DNA of 64,000 nucleotides from Ilyonectria destructans (Eukaryota; Ascomycota; Sordariomycetes; Hypocreales; Nectriaceae). Below the pieces are notes generated by a model, which was not told where the DNA came from, did no database searches, and saw only the letters and a list, made by a program, of their open reading frames with translations. Position 1 is the first letter of the stretch. Every line of letters begins with the position of its first letter. Positions 47,136-63,334 of this stretch are shown here, in pieces. The stretch is from NCBI GenBank assembly GCA_020740775.1, contig JAHEWK010000016.1, positions 1,240,001-1,304,000 of the forward strand, read 5' to 3'. The position numbers and the translations under genes were made by a program.

Positions 47136-48578
47136 ATGGCCGAGGCATCACCAGCACCACCCAGCAGCAGCGGCACTGGCATCGTCGGCCGCGTGCGGGG
47201 CGCGTCCGTCTCGCTCATCAATGCGAATCCGCAGCTGGGCATGTGGCAGGCCACCGGCACCGCAATCGCCCAAGCACCCAATTTGACCGAGCTGCGAGAC
47301 GCCGGATCTGGCGGCGATAACATCACCTTCGATGCGCAGGGCCATTCCACGCGCACCGCCGCTCCCGACGAGGATGGCGAATTGACTCTGGTTAGGACAA
47401 ACACGCGCCGCCCGACCTTTACCACGCCTAATTTCGACAAAGATGCCACCCAGGAGCCCATCGTTATCCAGGAGGTCGACGAGTCTGCGCCGGAAATCGC
47501 CACCACCAGCGACAATCAGGACCACGTCCCCTGGAATCTGCGCGAGAAGCATGAGCGTCTGCGCCAGCGCCGCCACAGCCTCTACGAGCACCACAAAGGC
47601 GATGCGAAGGAAAAATGGGGACCGACCATTTTACACGGATTGAAGGCCTTTTGGAAGTTCTTCACCACTCCATCCGGCTTTCTCATTACCATTTATGGAT
47701 TAAATGTTGTTGTATGTGTCCCATGGGCTGTATCTTGTCGAATGAATCACTGACGTAACTCAGGCATGGGGTGTAAGTTCATCTTATCGAGGCTCGCACA
47801 TTGTGACGTAGGGCAGAGGCGCGCCACAGCCTTTCGCCCACATCAACAACATGTCAGTACTCATCCAATCCAAACAGTGTCTAACAATACTCTCTTCCTC
47901 AGGCCATGCTCTTCTTTTTGCTTCTTGAAGCTGCTCCCGCCATGAACCACCCGAGTGCGAGCTATATCAACTCGCCTCGCAAGATTTGGATAGAAATCGA
48001 CAGCCAGATCCTAAATGCCCTTTTCTGCGTCACGGGATTTGGCCTGGCGCCCTGGCGCTTCCGCGATCTTTATCTATTTGTGCGTGCCGTGCATTTCAAG
48101 GACCGCTCTGCCATGGATAAGTTGGCCGAGCAGAACAAATCCTGGTACCGGCCACCAGCTTGGGCAAGGAAAGAAGCAGCACATGAAGAGGCCACAGAAG
48201 GGACAGAAATATCAAGACCGCCCATTGTTCGCTCCTCAACCTTCACTGGGAAGTGCGCGCCTCCTACCGCCTCTTGGAAGCTAGGGTTTACCATTTGGAT
48301 GATGGTTTTGAATACCCTGCTGCAGGTTGTTCTGTGCTACTATATGTGGCATTATAATCGAATTGACAGACCTGTGAGTAAGAGTCGATTGACAGACTCC
48401 CCATGGCAAATTCAAAGGCCGCTTGCTGACTTATATCAACTAGACCTGGGCCACAGGTACATTTATTGCCTTGGGCTGTGCCGTGGCAATGTTTGCGGGT
48501 CTCATGTCATGGTGGGAGGGACGGAAGGTTAAGAAAATCGAGGGACCGCAGGTGAAGATTGTTGCCGAAGAAGCATAG
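47136..48578 (+). CDS. DUF2985 fungal membrane protein
   Basis: 396 residues. Exons are 47136-47711, a 9-bp micro-exon at 47764-47772 coding Ala-Trp-Gly, 47903-48373 and 48444-48578; phases agree and rebuild the conserved helix GFLITIYGLNVVAWGAMLFF. A hydrophilic N-terminus precedes helices around that segment, LNALFCVTGFGLAPWRFRDLY, TIWMMVLNTLLQVVLCYYMW and TFIALGCAVAMFAGLMSW. DUF2985 proteins are fungal membrane proteins of unknown function. The frame stays open upstream to 46959 but only a GTG is there, so the ATG at 47136 is preferred. Confidence 0.87.
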
Positions 48579-49019
48579 GAAAAGCAGGAACCCTCGAGAA
48601 GGTGTCTATTTAATACCTAAAATTAAGGCTGCTTGAATCTAAGCCAAATGTCCATCATTGGTAAATATCCAGTGACAAGTCTCTCCTGAGTTGTCGTTCA
48701 CATGTCAAGACGAGTAGCAAATCACTGGCTAAAAATGATCCTTTAAGCCTTACTGCGCACAGATGACCTGCGACCGTGCTAAATCACTTGATTGGGCCAG
48801 TAGAGGCATGCACTGCTTCTGTCATATCAGGTCACTTGATGTGGCTGCTTGGGCTGCCTTGCTCAGTTAGCTACGCCTTGCTGCCTGATGCGCCTTGCTC
48901 TGCGCCACGCTGCCAATACTCGATCATAGTCACCCCTCTGCGAATGTTATTTGTATTTTCCTCATGCTCAAAATTTTACGGCTCGTGAACCCTTACACAT
49001 CTTCCTAACTTTCTTTGCG
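48579..49019. other. Intergenic region
   Basis: Promoter side of the HeLo gene; no other gene seen. Confidence 0.5.
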
Positions 49020-50232
49020 ATGGAGTTGCTCGGCGCGGTGGCCAGTGGTGTGACTCTCGCCGCGTTATTCAAGTACGCATTCGAAGCCTTGGACCTCATT
49101 CATCTCTACCAGACACAAGATGTGGACTTCAACAAGCTGCAGCTCCAGTTCCGGCTTGAAAAATGCCGACTCTACAATTGGGGCATAGAAATGGGCCTGG
49201 CGAACAACTCGAGACCAAATCTTTTGAACAATTGGTATCACAAAGATGTTGTCACTGACTGCTTGCAACATATCATGCGCTTACTGTCCAACGCCGAGAG
49301 CATTCACGACAAATACGGGTGTGTTGAAGTGACACTGCCAACAGAATTGCTCATCGAACGAGGGCCTCAGTATTCAAGCAGCATCGCCGCCGTGTTTGAT
49401 AATTTCAAGATACAATCCTCAAGGTTCGAGAAGAGCCGAGCGACAGCACATCGAAAATCGAGATGGATCGTTCGGGACCGGAAGAAGTTCATCCTATTGA
49501 TCGATGAAGTCCGCAGCCTAATAGACAGTCTTCAGAACATCACAAACGAGTTATCTAGTACTACAAGGCTGGAGGAGGCGCTCCGCTCCCGAATCGACGG
49601 TATTCCAGACGTTGAAACACTTTTGATGATCGCCTCCGTCTGGAAGAAATCCCATCCTCGCATAGCCTCTGCAGCGTCCACAAGGGCTGAGTCCCTCTCA
49701 ATGAGCTCTGGGCAAAAGATGGATATCTCAGAGTGGCAGAATTTTATTGGTAGCGAATATTCTGATGAAACGCTTATTGGAAATCTGGAGGATCTCACCA
49801 TAACGGAGCTGAAACACTCGGTGGTGCAGTCAAGGGAAGAAATTGCAACCCTGAAAAGGATGATCGATGAGGGGGCGAAAAGAATGACCACTTTGGAGAG
49901 AGGAATGACTGAAGGACAGGTCTTGATAATAATGGAAGTTCTTAAAGAAACGAGGTTGCGGAAGTCCGTCACCGTCCAGACGCTGGGTCTTCTCCCTGGA
50001 ATTATTATTGTTGTAAGTGAAAGAAATGACCTGACAGAGGCATAATTTCTCTTGGCTAACACAGTGCTAGACCTTGATTAGCTCTGATTTAGAGATGGTG
50101 TCAGTTTGGGGGTTGATTTATGCCAGCTGGTTGCCACTAATGGTATATGCGGTGGTCTGGCTATCAAAGTATAGCTTTGCAAGACACCGATGGAAGAGCG
50201 GAGGAAGGATGTTGGAGATTGACACATCTTGA
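49020..50232 (+). CDS. HeLo-domain protein (HET-S/LopB N-terminal type) with C-terminal membrane segments
   Basis: 384 residues. Exons are 49020-50012 and 50071-50232, in phase. The N-terminal ~210 residues match the HeLo domain of HET-S and related proteins, which acts as a membrane-permeabilising cell-death executor in heterokaryon incompatibility: LLGAVASGVTLAALFKYAFE, then LQLQFRLEKCRLYNWGIEMG. A helical, probably coiled-coil region follows (SREEIATLKRMIDEGAKRM). The C-terminus adds two hydrophobic stretches, TLGLLPGIIIV and VWGLIYASWLPLMVYAVVWL. No HET-s prion-forming repeats are seen, so any amyloid trigger would need a separate partner. It lies next to a HET-domain gene and close to a patatin gene. 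Confidence 0.88.
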
Positions 50233-51565
50233 ACTGCAGCTGCATCCGCTGCATCCGTCAAGTCAGAGTCTCTAAGAATCGGTAGTTTCTATTGTGAAAG
50301 CTTAGGAATGTCAAGAGGTCAAGACGCGTGGCTCGTGTCACGTGTGACTAGTGGGCAATCTAATCTAAAATACTAATACAACAACTCGGCTAGACCAATC
50401 ACCGTTCAAGTTTTTGCGTATACGTCATCGCTCTTTTTGCGTTTTTTTGCACCCACAGCCACAGCAGCCATAGCAGCCACAGCAGCCATAGCAGCCACAG
50501 CAGCCATAGCAGCCACAGCAGCCACAGCAGCCACAGCGCCCTAAGCCTCCAGCACCTACAGCGCCATAAGCCTCCAGCAGCTACAGCAGCTATAATGCCT
50601 TAAGCCTTAGTAGCTATAGCAGCTATAGTATAAATAGTATAAATAGTATAAATAGAATAAAGAATAAATAGAATAAATAGAATAAATAGATAAATAGATA
50701 ATAGAATAATAGAATAAATGAATAAATAGAATAACTAGAATAATAGAATCCATAGAATAAATCGAATCATAGCCTACCTCGAATCACTCGCCTCACCTCG
50801 ACTACCTACGCCTACTCGATCCACTAGCCTCCCTACCTCCCTAGCCTCATCGCCTCCTCGCCTCCATCAGAAACTCGCTCATCGCTCCCTCGCCTCCCTC
50901 GCCTCCATCGCATCCAGCTCCTCCTCGCCTCCTCGCCTCCCTCGCCTCCTCGCCTCCCTCGCCCCCCTCCCTCCCTCCCTCCTCCGCCTCTGCCTCCTCG
51001 CCTCCTCGCCTCCCTCGACTCAATCGCCTCCATAGAATCTAGACTAACTGATACTTTTTTATATTAAATTTTCTTTTTAAAAATTGTAAGGGATAGGGTG
51101 GTGTGCCTGATCCACAGCAATGGACCTCAAGCCCGTAGGGCTAAAAGATCAATCAGTATCCGCACAACCTGCGGAGACTGCACCACACATCCAGATATAA
51201 GGGGTCTATAGGGCTCGCCCGACCCTATAGCGTACATCCTTACAAAAATAATAAAAAGGGTTTTTTTAAAAAAAAGTCCTTTAATAAATAACTAACTAGC
51301 TTTCTTAAGAATCTCTAACTGCCTATTATATAAAGTCCGCATCGCGGGCATTTACAAGCTAGTAAACAGTTACAGTGAGCAGATTCCCAGCCCCTTCCCT
51401 TGCCTTTATTAGCTGCGGGGCTGGCTTGTCTCCCAGACCACACTTTAACAGCACATCCTGCTCACCCGGGAGCTCACCCCGTTCACCCATATCGCGCGAT
51501 TGGCCGAAGCGAGTGAGCAAACCGTACATTTCCTTTGCAGTCTCCGTCTGCGTCTCTGTCCAGCC
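50233..51565. other. Intergenic region dominated by simple repeats
   Basis: No gene. It holds the simple-sequence tract listed at 50453-51020. An AT-rich part at about 51040-51330 has a short inverted repeat CTATAGGG..CCCTATAG near 51206-51230. Confidence 0.6.
50453..51020. repeat. Compound simple-sequence tract
   Basis: Three repeat families run together: 9-bp units CAGCCACAG/CAGCCATAG (about 50456-50549), AT-rich units TATAAATAG and AATAAATAG (about 50628-50760), and a pyrimidine-rich CTCGCCTCC series (about 50820-51020). The strand asymmetry (C+T on the plus strand) is strong in the last part. It separates the HeLo and HET genes. Confidence 0.9.
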
Positions 51566-53924
51566 ATGGAATTGTTCCGAAAGGCAATAGACACAGCCGC
51601 TACTATTGGCCGAGTAGCGGACACATACACCACGAGGCCTCTCCGTCTCGTGTGCCCGGTTTGCAACAATCTTAGTCCGCATGGCCATTTCGAGAGTTCC
51701 GACAAGTCCCTTGGCTTCTTCGATAATTCAACTATAGAGCAGCGGCAAGCGGTACACTCCGGGGCGGTCTGGCTGTTTCTAGATGTCGAGGTCAAGAAGG
51801 TGTTGAGAGCGGCAAAGGGATACGCCCGTTCTGTTCCACCTTGCCTATACTGCATCTTGCTGCTCAACGCACTCAAGTACTACTTCCCAGAATGGTAAAG
51901 GAACCCCAATACAACCCAATCAACAATTTTTGTGCATAACTATACGTGTTCATAGGTTTTCTACCGATGTGTCCAAAGAGGAGGAGGAAGTCTCCAGCTC
52001 CCAGTTTGATTCTGTTCTAACCTCCGACGGAGAGACGGAAATATCCTTGCTTCTCGTCCAAGGCCAGCCTATTATAGTCCGAACATATGCTTGGTCTTCC
52101 CAAATAGGCTCTTACGTTTTCTCTTTTGAAATACAAGAGATGCAAGGTGAATCATCTGAACAGCCAAGGTATTGGTCATATCTGAGAAACTGAGACTCCG
52201 TAGGACATACAGAGAACCCGCATGGTCTTATGCCAGATTGTGGCAGCTTCACAGACCGTAGTACCCGATCTGACGATACAGAGGTTTGGGGATTCATCCA
52301 TGGCCGTGTCCAGGAGTGCAATGATCAGCATGTCTCTTGTCAAGCATCCAAAGCACCAGGACCCCTCCCGAAGAGGTTATTAGATATTGGATCGGAGTCT
52401 GACTCGCCCAGATTACATGAAACAAGCACTGGGCAAAAAGACGTCTATATTGCACTCAGTCACTGCTGGGGTCAAGATAACCCACTTCGTACCTTGACTA
52501 GTAACCTGGAACAGATGAAATCTGGAATCGACTTCGAGGATCTAAACGACATATTCAAGGATGCTATCACGGCCACAAGAAATCTGGGTCTTCGCTACAT
52601 CTGGATAGACTCATTGTGCATCATTCAGGACATGTGGGAGGATTGGGACGAGCAAGCCTCGCAAATGGCTCACATATACGAGCGGGCCTACGCCACTATT
52701 GTGACTGGATCCTCGCCTGGGCCTAGCACGCCCTTCTTGGATCAACGAGATCCATGCTGGCAAAGTTGGAACCTGAGACTTAGCTCTGGTGAAAATACAC
52801 ATCAGTTTCGCATTCGTCGCAAGGTCTTGCCCGTCATCAATATCGCTACCCGAGCTAGCTATGCATCTGTCGACTGGATTGAACGTGCTGCACAGAGCTC
52901 ATCTCGTTCAGCCCTCAATTATATGTGGGACGGTCATCTCTACACACGTGCCTGGTGTTTTCAGGAACAACTGTTGGCCAAGAGGTTGATCCACTTCGCT
53001 CCCGGAGCAATAATTTGGGAATGTCAAGTGCACAGAGTAGTGGAAGCAGAAGACCCCGTGCCGAAAGAGTCAGATGGCAAAACGGGAGATCTACGAGCCA
53101 ACGCATCTGGTGCATCTAACGCAATTGATCACACGAAGGAATGGCACAACGATGTCACGAACTACAGTCATCGAAACCTGACTTTCGCTACCGATCGCCT
53201 CGTTGCCCTTTCTGGAGTTGCAACATCTAGGGCCCAGAAGACAGGCGATCGCTATCTAGCAGGACTGTGGGAGTCTTCTTTGTTCTGGGACTTGCTTTGG
53301 CACACGAGGCCTGGAATTGATATGCCTGTGCCTGAGCGATCCATCGCCCCTTCGTGGTCATGGGCAAGCATCGGGGGGCCAGTTTTGTGGAATCGACATG
53401 CGCCGAGCAACATTATGGCTACCTACGCATCAGTGATACGTGCTGAGACCACACCTAAGTCTACCGTCAGTCCATTCGGAGACGTTGACGATACTGCTTT
53501 CGTGGTAGTGCGAGGGCTTGCAGTCGAAGCCCGTATTACGATGGACGAGAAGATGGCCGAGTGTGGAGATGCTCGCATCGTCGGCAGTTGGGAGAAAGAA
53601 GGTTCGGGTCACTTCTTTCTTCCCGATGTTAGGTTATACGAGGCAGATGGCCTGCTCGAAGGTGGAGAGACTGTGAAAACATTCAGGCGGGCTGAGTCTG
53701 GAGAAGAGTATGATCGGTATGCAGACACAGAGGAGGGGTATCTTTGCTATGACATGGAAGTAACGATTCTATGCTTTCTACGCACCAAGGCGTTAGACGT
53801 CGTTGGCTTGGTTCTTGGAAGATCGACCACGGTTCCGGGAGCATACGTCAGACTCGCTCCGGTGTGGAAACTCCCTGCTTCATACGCAAAGAGGGGAGTA
53901 GAGAAAACTATCACTATTGTCTGA
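51566..53924 (+). CDS. HET-domain protein (heterokaryon incompatibility)
   Basis: 743 residues. Exons are 51566-51894, 51956-52146 and 52213-53924, in phase. The N-terminus has two CxxC pairs (CPVC and CLYC), a common feature in front of HET domains. The HET domain covers about residues 245-410 with DVYIALSHCWG, DAITATRNLGLRYIWIDSLC and QMAHIYERAYATIV, followed by TRAWCFQEQLLAKRLIHF. The remaining C-terminal part is variable in the family. HET proteins trigger cell death upon fusion of incompatible strains; the partner is unknown. An in-frame ATG also exists near 51500, giving 22 more residues. Confidence 0.93.
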
Positions 53925-55043
53925 GTCAAATCGAGCGTGATGTACCATAGTTTTGACTCTTTGGGGAGGTTCTACCCACTGTTTCATGGTGCGTCTTGCC
54001 AAAAGACTCCGATGTTGATTGCATGGTAAGCAATTAGTATGATGTATCCCTTTCATGACCTAGAATAGAACAATGTATCAATAATAGGGGTGTAGCCACC
54101 TGGAGGTCAAGACAGGTCAATCATGTGACGGTTAGCGTAACTTATATCATGCAATCTTGGTAACGCGACCTAGACTATAACTAGGAATTTTATAAAGATC
54201 AACAGTCCTGAGATGGCTCACTTAATTCTCCAGTGTAACGGGTGAGCTTCAAGGTCGTGTTGGCAGTTGGTATTCCAATGCACTGCCATGGCCTCGATCA
54301 CTCGTCCATGAAAGTGTATCGAGTTCGGAGGCCACCTGTCTGACAACGATAGGTCTCAATTTGGGCTTATTGGCTGTTAAATCTGCCTGACAGATGTGTC
54401 ACTTCCACAGACGTCACATGTGCTAATACAATACGGCCTCAGCTGTGGGCTTAGCGCGTCGGTGTGATCCCCTCGTTATGCTGTATGACCAAGTCCCTCG
54501 TACCAGAAGAAGCCACGAAAAATTGGAGAATCAGGCGCCCAGTGAGGAGATTCTGCTGGGTGCTGGGGTCAGAGCCTGACTTCAAGCCCTACATGCGGGT
54601 CAAAATCTGGCCTTACGCTGTGGCGGTTAAGGGCAGTAGATAAGGTGCTGTTTCTCAAAGAGTCAAGACCGCCTTATGAGGCAGAAACCGGATCGGCGAA
54701 TAACGGGTTGGCGCATGGAGTGATCAAAGTGCATTATTGGACCAGGGATCACGCTCCAAGCGCCAACGGGGCGGAGCGTGTGGACGCCGGGCTGGGACAT
54801 TCAGGCCAAGACATTGTGGCGTCCACGTGAAGGCGACCCTCGGGATCACAATTGGAATCTCTCGATTCCTTTTCTATTTCCCTTCCCCGCTCGCTGTTCA
54901 CCGGTTCCCTCCCACTCTGCGAACGCGATAACAACAGCTCCCCACCACCGTCGCTCGTGCGCGTTGACCTCACACGTAGCCAAATAGCCAGGACGAAGGA
55001 TTATCAATCAGTGCCTTTCAATCAATTCATCTCCAAAACGAGA
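53925..55043. other. Intergenic region
   Basis: About 1.1 kb; no gene recognised before the small gene at 55044. Confidence 0.5.
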
Positions 55044-55368
55044 ATGTTCAGTACTCAGGACAGCCCTGTTGTCGTTCTTGACATGAAACACCATACCTTC
55101 ACGTCACTGGATTTCACCAAGATCAAAGGTTAGAATCCTTCCACGTTCTAATAAGAAAGCGAGACTCTAACCTTTAATATTCGCAGACAAGCCACACCAA
55201 ACAGTCAAAATCCCCCGATGGAAGTACAGTGTCCCCGTCTATTTGCCCGGGCCAGCGAGTCAACAAGACGAGTACGTCGCAACAGTCAATTTCCGTCACT
55301 TGGGGTTTGGATATAATGTCCAGCGAGCCCTTGGAGCCAACCAGCAGCTCTACGTTCTCACTGCATGA
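55044..55368 (+). CDS. Small hypothetical protein (88 residues)
   Basis: Exons are 55044-55128 and 55187-55368; the 58-bp GT..AG intron joins in phase. The protein begins MFSTQDSPVVVLDMKHHTFT and continues VPVYLPGPASQQDEYVATVN, GFGYNVQRALGANQQLYVLT, then stop. No signal peptide, membrane helix or known motif is seen. The continuous frame across a normal intron supports a real gene, but there is no homology evidence I can state. It sits between the HET and patatin genes. Confidence 0.55.
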
Positions 55369-56654
55369 ACATGATCATACCTGATCAGTGGTGGGGACCT
55401 AATTTCTCTTTGCGTCGGCCCAAGCAGCGATTGGCGTTAGGCACTTTACAAAGAATTAGAATCGCTTCCTATAGTCTCAATAGATTGAACCATTGAATTT
55501 GTATATCACGGGTGACCAAATTCTCCCATTATCGGATCGCCGAACCCCTTCAAGATCTAGCACTGCTCAACGTCTTCCTCTAATAGTACATGCGGTGAGA
55601 AAGTAGCAGTGCGCAGTTGCTCAGCCGTAGGACTGACGGAAAACCAGTCCCGGAATACACCCATGCGATACTCGATTCCGGTATCTCAGCCATGCTAATG
55701 ATACGGCCTTTTGGCTTGAGTAATTATATTTCCAAGCGATTGCACATTGCTCCTGCCTCCCCACCTTTCAACATGTGTGTTTGGGGGCCATTTTAAGACA
55801 TCCACACCGATATGTCATGGGGGCGCCTCTTCTTCCCGAGACCCAATCAAGGCTAAATAACGCACACACTGGTGAGAGTTCAGCTGGTAAATATTACGAA
55901 AAAGTCGCCCCCTTCCCTAGAGCCCGTTCTGCCTGCGGCTGACCGCCATCCTGGTTATTTGTGGAGGGGCTACAGGTCTCAGAACCGGCACAGAGGTGCC
56001 ACACGACGATAATGGTTCCCAAGGCATCCAATCACAGCTAAGAATAATAGAGAGCCGGAAATGAGACACCTGACCGGACAGACAGCCTGTGGCTTTCGAC
56101 TAACCCGAACTGAACGAAATGGACGTGTGAGCTTGACAATGCCATTTTATTACAGGAACCGTTATTTGTAATAACGCAGACGTGTAATATGTTTATTCTG
56201 CCGAAGGGATACAAAGAAGTCCTGGAACTCAAGTAGCTGTTTCTTTACTATTGTTCCTCTCTCCGCCCTACACTGCCTACCGCCCCTGAAACTCGCAGGC
56301 GATGAACAGGCTACCTGGTTGCCACTCCCCCAAGCGCCACGGCGGCATATCTTAACAATGGACGAATTACGGCAGGTGACAATCCAAGTTGGTTCATTGT
56401 CAGCATCAGGCTGCGGCCTCCGCGCCAAAATGCAGCCAAGGGGCATGGCATGGATGCCGCGCCCCAGCCTCGTTTTTCTTTTTGCGAACATAAGAAGGCT
56501 CTCGTCCAGCGGCGGACATAATTTTTCTGCAATCCCTTTTCAATGGTCTCCACTCTCATCCTCGGGGCTTGTTCACCTCTGGCCTTATTGGCAATCTTTG
56601 CCTAGTAGGGATTCTACCTCCCGTCACCGGACTACACCTTTATCCATCGGCACC
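55369..56654. other. Intergenic region
   Basis: About 1.3 kb upstream of the patatin gene; no supported gene. Confidence 0.5.
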
Positions 56655-58463
56655 ATGAACACCCTCTTGTCAGCTAATAGGTCTGTCAGTGGGGAGTCTC
56701 GCAGTCAAGAGTCCCACAGTCAGCATTCTGATAACCAGGGCTCCGGTAGCGAGCTCACGCTTCCTGCTCCCCTTCGTGGCTATGCAGATAATTCCGATGA
56801 CGAAGGGGTTTGGGCGCGAAAAACTATTATTTCTTTCGGTATGCTCAGGGCCCCTTTTCAAGCCTCTTCACGACTATTGTTAATCAGATTCATGTCCTTT
56901 CCTCAGACGGTGGAGGCGTTCGAGGATACTCAAGCCTATTGATTGTCAAGCGATTAATGACTAGAATCCGAGATATCGAGTTACACCACCTAGAAGGCCC
57001 AGTACACTCTAGTGGATCATATCCATGGATGGGGAGTGATCTATCCGACCGCGACCATGATTTTCTTCCTTGCCATTATTTTGATTACATGGTTGGGACT
57101 TCAACTGGAGGGTACGTTACGAATTCTTCAAACAATACAGGAGCTAAAATTGCAGTATAGGCTGGCTGCTATTATGTTAGGCAGATTACGCATGACAGTG
57201 GATGAGGCACTGGACCAATATGCGGAGTTTGGCAACGAAGTCTTCGGAAAGCCAAGATGGTTCCATGAGCGCTCTCTCCTCTGGTACCCTAGAGCCAAGT
57301 TCTCATGCCGCAAGACTCGGGATGCATTCAAGAGCGTCGTTTATAGAAGCATCGTGAGCCAGCGAGATAACATCCAAGACTGGGAGGCATCAGCTGCGGC
57401 TTCGGCTGAGCCATTCAAGTACCGTGAAGATCGTACTCGGACGTAAGGAACATTTTCTCATCATTTTCTTAAGATTTCAAGGACTTTCTAACTCATTGGT
57501 GCTTCTAGCATGGTCATGTCATTCTGTATTGACCGGGAGGCTGGCATTTCGTGTTCATACATGTGGAGAAGCTACGACCACCAGTTCGACCCAGAGACAA
57601 GGGATTCCAATCAATGGAACCCCCTAAATCCCGATTCAGCTCATACTGAAAAGATTTGGCAGGTTGCTCGTGCGACCTCTGCTGCGCCAAGGTATTTCGA
57701 ATGTATCAAGATTGGAAAAAAGAAATTCTTAGACGGTGGTTTGTCTGCAAACAATCCCTCGTTACCCGCACTAAGGGAAATCGAGTCACAACATCAGAGT
57801 ATCCCTGCTTTATTCCTCAGTGTGGGAACTGGAAAGAAGCGCGCCAACTGCAAGAGAGTTTCTACACCGAGAGACGATATTGGAGAGGTACTTCGAGAGT
57901 TCCGAAGGTCCGAGACAATCGACAATGTCAGGCGAAAACAATTCATCAAGAAATATCTCGAGATTGGACGCCATGCAAAGGATAATTTGATCGATACAGA
58001 AGGAGACAACGGTGTGAATGGGTGGCGATCACACGCCCAGGCTATGGGACTAAAGGAAACGTTCAGACTCAACGTCGAGGATGATCTGTTCCAGGTGTCT
58101 CTCGATGATTGGCGCCCAGCAAATACAGGACAGACAACCCTCGACAATATCAGAAACCGAACTGATGCCTACCTGCAAAAAGAATCTGTTATAAAACACA
58201 TTGATTCGATTGCACGCCAAGTCGTTGACATCCGGCGGGCCCGGGCGCAGACAGAGCGATGGGAGTTATTTGCGGTTGACGTGGACTACTACTGTCGAGA
58301 TGGAAAATGCGCGGTCGCAACCCACTACAATTCTCGTGCTGGGTTGAGGAACCATCTCGAAAAAAGTGCCAAGCATCGTGGGATGAGCCCTGAAGACGTC
58401 GAAGCCTCACTCAATTCCGGCCGAGTAGTCAAAGTCCGAAAGCCCATCAAGACAGGTATTTGA
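56655..58463 (+). CDS. Patatin-like phospholipase with C2H2-like C-terminus
   Basis: 541 residues. Exons are 56655-56838, 56907-57111, 57161-57442 and 57509-58463, all in phase. A serine-rich N-terminus of about 60 residues leads into the patatin domain: oxyanion hole DGGGVRGYSSL (about 62), nucleophile elbow GTSTGG (about 125-130, split by intron 2) and catalytic Asp in FLDGGLSANNP (about 298), so the Ser-Asp dyad is intact. Patatins hydrolyse acyl esters of membrane lipids; in fungi they often form the effector domain of NLR-like proteins. Here no nucleotide-binding domain follows. Instead the C-terminus has CRDGKC with Y-x5-L-x2-H and a second His, a C2H2 zinc-finger-like segment. Confidence 0.9.
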
Positions 58464-59135
58464 GAGGCACTTCGCTGTTGAAACACAAGGAACCCTCTGG
58501 TTTGGTTTTGATTACATCTCCGTAGACTTATCCAGTCTATTCATGGAGCGGGGAGTCAGCATGGAGAAAATAGTGTACGGATAGGCATTTCTTAGTAGTG
58601 TTCAAGTTGCGGATCTGACGTTATGTCACCACCCCCAAGGCTTCCATTTCCGACTGCGATCACCTAAACTGACGTTTTACTCGTTACCTTATTATTTTCC
58701 CAAGAGTCATTCAGGATGAAAGCTTAGACATGTTGCTAAAAGTGGTCTAGACAGTGCGAGGTTGCTTAAGCCCAACATGCCACAAGGCAAATGGAGAACG
58801 TCTCACCGACGTCAGTCACCAACTTGAACGGGAGCGACAGATAATTTCCAAGTGCACGGAATGAATTCCCTATGAAGTGCAAGATAAAAATTCACAATTT
58901 GAAACTGTTCATTGCCTGGGCCCCAAGCCTGAGGCTTTGTTGAAAAGTCAGAATGAGGCCAATAGCAAAGCCAAGAGAAAAGAAAAGCCTGGGTTTTCAA
59001 ATGTTCCAACATCTCAATTGATGAACAATCTCCCCTGAATTGAACACTTTGTGTCGATCCCGCGACAAAGCTGAAACCACATATTCCCAGATAGATGGCC
59101 TCAACGCATGGGGCAGCCAATTCAAGCCAATCTTC
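58464..59135. other. Intergenic region
   Basis: Convergent 3' flanks of the patatin and cutinase genes; no gene seen. Confidence 0.5.

Positions 59136-63334
<4,199 letters not shown>

Noticed and set aside
51040..51330. Helitron- or SINE-like segment after the simple repeats
   Set aside because: Only an 8-bp inverted repeat and A/T runs are seen; no terminal hairpin with CTRR end, no A/B boxes and no second copy.
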